DNA from: Linyphia triangularis
Taxonomy: Eukaryota > Arthropoda > Arachnida > Araneae > Linyphiidae
DNA: 64,000 nt
Assembly (NCBI GenBank): GCA_963978545.1
Contig: OZ021724.1
Coordinates: 27,021,933 to 27,085,932, forward strand
Reading direction: 5' to 3'
The notes under the pieces were generated by a model. It was not told where the DNA came from and ran no database searches. It worked only from the letters and a program-made list of their open reading frames with translations. The position numbers and the translations under genes are program-made. Below are positions 59,041-64,000 of the stretch, piece after piece. Every line of letters starts with the position of its first letter. Within the stretch, counting starts at the first letter, position 1.

Positions 59041-59753
59041 TGTATATATAAGAAAATGAAAGTATAGCATTCGGTAAAAAAAAAATTCTTTTTTTTTTTT
59101 TTTTTGCATTTCTCCTCTTTTTGGAACAACGTTACTTCCAAAAATTGATCTAGAAAAAATGTCTGTTTGTGTGCACGTGGTCAGCATATCTCCCGTACAA
59201 ATTAACCTACGATATTCAAATTTGGTGTGCTGGTTGATGATGGCCCAATGACTTACCACTAAGGTTTTCGTCAAAATCGCGCATGCGCGTACGGTGGCTG
59301 CCATTGAATAAATCTTGTTTTTCAGTAATTGCTCAGAAAACGGCTCTAACTATTTTGTTTAAAATCGCTGGGGTAATGCCTCTTAAGGTGTTCTAACCAT
59401 TCCCACCGCCGAAATTCCCGTAAAAATGCTTTAGTTGCTTAAAAACTTGGAAAACGAATGCCTTTAACGCAGCCCTCATCAACGATCGTTTTTTCTTCTC
59501 TCCTCAGTTTCACTTATAAGAAAGGATAATTTAAGAATTATCGAAAAGTATACCGCCAAAATCATCATTTTTTTAGGGGAGGGGTGGGGCGCTGGGTTTT
59601 TTTTAAAAGACCCATAGAAGAATTATGGCAAAATATATCGCCTAGATGGCCATTTTTGATAAATGAATGATGAAAATATAAAACCAGTAAATGATACAAA
59701 TCCACGTCAGTATTATAGCGTAATTGAAAGTTGTGCGATGTGCCACTCCCCTA
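59041..59753 (-). mobile_element. Family E, single arm
   Basis: Right-arm type copy from the centre (atgtatatataag, gcattcggtaaaa) to the inverted end at 59753. Carries a perfect CGCGCATGCGCG palindrome at 59278-59289. Confidence 0.65.
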
Positions 59754-60004
59754 GTTTTATATAGCTATCTACACTAATCCATATTATGGAGAACACAATT
59801 TCATTCTAATGTTTTGTGTTTTAAGGTGGTGAAATCGTGAATGGTGTTGAATAGGGTTATGTCATGCAGTCGACTAAATTTTTTTAAACCTGATTATACC
59901 GGGCAACGCAGAGCATTCCAGCTAATCATTAATATAAGAAGGTTAACGTATGATACAATAGAAAGATCTTGTGTAAATAAATAGTTTATAACCTAATTAT
60001 TTAA

Positions 60005-60179
60005 GCCGACCGAACGGTATAGTGGTTAGCGTGCTAGCTTCTAGACCGCGAGGTTGCGGGTTCGAGTCCCGTGATAGGCATGGGTGTTTGTAAATGTATG
60101 TTGGCTTGTCTAATGACGAATGTTTCGGCGCATTATAGCCCTCGTGTTGCTGACGGTGCCAGATAATCTGAAAACAACC
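60005..60179 (+). mobile_element. SINE-1, copy d
   Basis: Full-length copy with A-box-like and B boxes, tail gaaaacaacc, and the 15-bp duplication AACCTAATTATTTAA (59990-60004, 60180-60194). The duplication overlaps the tail's aacc, so the exact 3' boundary is uncertain. Confidence 0.9.
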
Positions 60180-60194
60180 AACCTAATTATTTAA

Positions 60195-61740
60195 ATATAT
60201 GTTTTTATTTTTTAATGAAAGCCTATACGAGAATAACTCTGAATTTTGAAAATGCTTACATGAAAATGAATCTAAAATTATTTTAATCGCAAACATTTCC
60301 GTGTTAGTGATCAGGAATGACATCTTAACTAAAAATACTCAGCAATATATTCGAACGAGCTCTAAAGATTTTCACTCCCCAGATACAAAACAATACTTAT
60401 TAAACCCCAACTATGAATGTTTTTAATCCAGAACTCTGCGGCTTTGCTTCAAGCGTAATTCGTTCGAGAATCCTTCTTGTCACTCTGTTTAGTTTGTGCT
60501 CATATGCTGCTATTTAGTTTGTGCTTTACAATTCGAGATATTTCCTTCGGCGTGTCTGTTTGCTTTTGTATTTATTAAAATTTATCCAAATTCACAATGG
60601 ATTCAGGATTTATATTTGGCGAGATTTTAAGTTGAATGGTTTTCGTTGTGCTTTTGATTTAATCTATGATTCATTTTTGGGAGTGATGCTCTTACAGGTT
60701 TTCAGTGTTATAGCTCACCCACTCGTTATTAACCGCTACATCTTTAGAAGAAGTTAGTTGAAATAGCACCTTAAATTTTCATTTTGCGACCTCGACAATA
60801 AATTGCAAATATGCTTTATTTGTATTACAAGAGTATACGCATAATAAGCAAATGCGATCGTTTATGAGCACCATTGGCAAAAGAGGAGAAGAGCATTTGA
60901 TCAGCAGTATTTCTCAGATGCAATGAATCAATTTCAATAAACTTTTATCCAAAATGTGCACAGGCAGGTTTATCATTGTTAAGGTGCAAGTGCACACTTG
61001 CTCTATTTTTTTTATTTTATTTTTTTATTAGCTTTTTTAAATGTGATTTCTCTTTGTTTTTAAAAGTTCATCATTAATAATAATGTTTACATAAAAAAAT
61101 TATATTTTGCTAAATAATTAATTAACTAATTAAACTTTAAGCGCTAATTAGCATATTTTTTTAACAGCGATTACTCAAATTTTACTGGGCCAAGACAATT
61201 ATATGGTTGGAACTGGTTCGTAACATTATTCTGACTCTACCTCAAGCTTCTTGAACTTTACTTATTCTATACTGTATTTTTATGGTTAACAATTCTGATG
61301 TATATCTAGAGTTGAAATTTACCTTATATTAATTTATTGACGATTTTTTGAGGTTGGTAAATACATATGGCATTTTCTTTTCATACTGATTCAACAAATG
61401 GAATGATCATCAGGTCTGGAATGAAACACCTGAACGAAATATTCTGAAGGGACAGGCTGACGACCCATCTTAAATCATATTCTAAAATTTAAATCGAAGA
61501 TACTACCCAAATGAGTAGATCTGTTGTCTTTGCAAATAAAAATTGTATGAATGTTAGCACTGAATGTCATTAATAGAAATATATAGATAGACCCATAACG
61601 AACTAACATTCAGAATATAAATACTGGCGATAAAAAAGAAGAAAGAAAAAAAAAACATTTTTACAAGGTGCATCACTAACGCAGATGTTTATTAAAATTT
61701 CATTCAACGTGTCTATTGTGGACAGAGCACACAACTGGAA
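60195..61740. other. Unassigned AT-rich sequence
   Basis: Short chance ORFs only. Confidence 0.5.
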
Positions 61741-62620
61741 ACTCCATTGTTCAACAACACTTCCTATAGACTCCCACCCTTGGAACAACAAACATTGTTG
61801 TATCTCATACGTCCGTTTACTCTCTCTCTACATCCACAAGTACTGAGTCAACAAAGCAAATCCCTTAACATAAAGAGTAGAAGGAATAAGATATATATCA
61901 TCTGCTACACGCGTCCAGTCCAAACAGAAAATTAAACCAAAGCCCCCCCCCCCCCCCTTCCTCTCCTTCACCCTTCTTTTCTCATCCACTCTAAAGAGCA
62001 GAAGGAGAGAGGAGAAGAAAAAAAATTACTAAAGAAGCTGGAAGAAAAAGAAGGAAAAATAGAAGGAATATCAAAACAATGTTTCATTTCTTTCTGGTAG
62101 AGGAGCCAGCGCTGCGAAATAACAAAGCAAAACAATGGAAAGGATCCGACTGGGCTCGATAGTGGAAGAAACAAAGGCAGATGATATAGGGCTAAAAGAG
62201 GGAGAGGGGGGGGGAAGGGATGAATAGGGAAAAACTGGAGTTGGATCAATAGCAACGGGTGCTGAGAGTGTCTACAAGATGACCCCCCTCCCCTTTTCCC
62301 CTTGCTCCCTTTTTTTTTGCATTGTCGTTCCGTTAATTTATTTTATAGTTCTGAGTTTTTATTATTTGGGTCAGTGTATGGGGTGTTGGAAGGGGTTGTT
62401 TTATATGCGTCGGAGGATGTTTTGCGTGGAGATTCGCTGCATTGAAAAGTGCACACGTGCTTTGGTGCCTTGCTTTTGGAAAGTATGTGAACTTGGTGGG
62501 GAGCGTTATAGTTTTTGCGATTCAGAAATGTGTTGCGTTGATATATGTATACACAAAGGAAGTGTATGAGGGAATATTGTGGCCATTCAGAACTTTTTCA
62601 ATTTTAGTTGGTTCCGACTT
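61741..62620. promoter_or_regulatory. Composition-switch locus (13), compound
   Basis: The left side (61801-61980) is strongly C-rich with a C run near 61943. The centre is purine-rich. The right side (62341-62460) has about 39 G to 12 C. A brief C-rich patch at 62281 breaks the pattern. ORFs in both strands here look compositional. Confidence 0.3.
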
Positions 62621-62949
62621 CAATTCCATCCCTCACACACATAAGAATGCAATGGTACATGCATCAAGTATACAGTCCAAATCAAGAACAAGGAATATCG
62701 AAAAAAAAATAATTTACCGAATATATATACATGTATGTGTTAGAAACACACACACAACAAATTATTTATTATCATACAAACTAAGAGTTCTAAGTTAAGG
62801 ATTCATCTTTCATAATATGGGGCTATTAAATTGAGATTAAAGATTTTCAGACTATTGTGTATTGTTAATATAAAATTGTCCATATAAATTAATATCTTTA
62901 AATGCTTGTCTTTCGTGTATCTAGAAGAATCCTTTAAAACTTCAACTGT

Positions 62950-63058
62950 CCCATATAGCACACATCCTCCCAGGGATGTCCCTAGGAAGTCCCCAGGCAT
63001 CTGCGGGACTTCGAATGACTTCCTAGGGACCTCCCAGGGAGGATGTGTGCTATATGGG
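62950..63058. repeat. Strong 109-bp hairpin with perfect 22-bp outer arms
   Basis: 62950-62971 and 63037-63058 are exact inverted repeats. Inward, a further about 20 bp pair with few mismatches (both arms contain GTCCCTAGGAAGTC), leaving a loop of about 25. Could be a minimal MITE or the source of a small-RNA precursor. Confidence 0.85.
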
Positions 63059-63249
63059 GTAGTATGATAATTTGAATTTTTTTTTTTTTGCATAAATTAT
63101 CTTGCAAGTTGTTTTAAATGGCATAATAATACTAGTACTTACAACTGATGACCGAGAGCCAAAACAAACCGTTGTTCTATGTTAGCCGCAGTGGTATGGG
63201 TGTATACAGACAAACATATGCACAAAACGAGGGATTTTTTTTTTTGTAC

Positions 63250-64000
63250 CGCTATCATAGAACTCTTTTTTACTACCCCCCCCCCCCTCTCCTTTTTCTT
63301 CACTTCTGACTTGCATAGAGGTCATTTCAAAACCCAAAGGATTTTCTCGAGCAACATCGCCCCCCTTTTTCCTCACAGTTATTGTTTCAGCCTAGCATGG
63401 TGGGTGCCTTGCTTCAAAATCAATTCTAGATGAATCCTGATCAAAGATCTACCAGATTCATTCTCTTAACTTCCGATCTCTTTCAATCCTCCAACGGTCA
63501 TTCAACTTCCTTTGATAACAATACGACTCCTCCATTTCTACGTAAGTAAACATCCTTTAAAAAAAACATAAATTACACCTCCCGTTCATAAAACTATTAA
63601 AAAACACTATCAAATAACCCATTCACTAAAACTTCCGGCAAAATATATCATTACGCTCTCTCATATCCTTCCACTTATCTAATAAAGAAATTCCACGTTG
63701 GCGTTTCCAACCAATTAATCCCCAACACTCGCAATCCCTTCTTTATTTACCTTTTTCCACCTCTTACCTGTCAGCATTCTGGCGCATTCATTTCACTCCT
63801 TTTCCTTAACTATCATCATCACAGATAATCACATGAAAAATAAAAGAAGACCCAGCAAAACATTGCGCCATCCCAAGAGGCAAGCCTTCACCAAGGAGTG
63901 ACGTACGCGGACTGTAATTTCATTATTTTGGCGTTTTGTCAACTGAAATCGGATTACATTCGGGCCCTTTTCCTAGCGGCACACTACTACAGACGATGTG
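63250..64000. promoter_or_regulatory. C-rich left flank and core of a further composition-switch locus (14), cut by the window edge
   Basis: C run near 63280. 63481-63540 and 63721-63780 have about 44 C to 7 G together. 63840-64000 is complex, GC-richer unique sequence with TGACGTACG at 63900. The expected G-rich right flank lies beyond the window, which makes this a testable prediction. Confidence 0.3.

Noticed and set aside
62279..62569. 96-codon cysteine-rich ORF as a secreted peptide
   Set aside because: Its composition follows the G/T-rich flank (TGT/TGC-rich), with no clean signal-peptide and mature-peptide layout and no support from neighbours.

Overview
The window reads as a stretch of arthropod nuclear genome, most likely arachnid (spider-like). 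That call is an inference from strong A+T richness, long homopolymers, no operon-like packing of ORFs, and the repeat content (Ty3/gypsy element, tRNA-derived SINEs, many TIR elements). I recognise no host protein-coding exon, tRNA gene, rRNA gene or CRISPR array. The only long ORF is the Gag-Pol of a retrotransposon; nearly all other short ORFs are chance or lie inside repeats.

Layout. 0-6 kb: GC-rich edge fragment, long-TIR element (family A copy 1), family K, two short MITEs, a GC-richer unique core near 5.8 kb. 6-8 kb: decayed pogo/Tigger-type transposase (minus), family J MITEs meeting in a 57-bp palindrome, and a mariner transposase fossil (plus). 9.2-10.8 kb: 1.6-kb inverted-repeat element (family E) with a SINE inside. 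11.4-12.1 kb: family A copy 2. 14 kb: family C. 16.9 kb: (TG)n. 20-25 kb: family A copy 3, a 506-bp TIR element, a 911-bp hAT element with a perfect 8-bp TSD, and nested families B and C. 25-34 kb: AT-rich stretch with a 241-244-bp tandem repeat, a second SINE family and small MITEs. 34.7-39.8 kb: inverted E arms. 40-42.4 kb: MITE and hairpin. 42,741-48,485: complete Ty3/gypsy LTR retrotransposon, identical 230-bp LTRs, one uninterrupted gag-pol ORF, inserted into an older mariner-like fossil. 49.5-51.2 kb: pogo-like MITE with a nested MITE, then a TIR element with a 5-bp TSD. 52-56 kb: family C copies, a candidate regulatory segment and a 772-bp solo LTR. 57-60 kb: family B, a three-unit tandem repeat, an E arm and a SINE. 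62-64 kb: C-rich/G-rich unique sequence and a strong 109-bp hairpin.

Overall pattern. Between the transposons, unique GC-richer cores repeatedly sit at a switch of strand composition: left flank rich in C and A on the plus strand, right flank rich in G and T. About a dozen loci show this and I found none clearly reversed. It resembles what divergent germline transcription or fixed replication initiation would leave, and is the most interesting non-transposon signal here. Several transposon families also carry recognisable factor-site motifs (paired CRE-like, NRF-1-like, DREF/BEAF-like CGATA), so they may spread regulatory sites.
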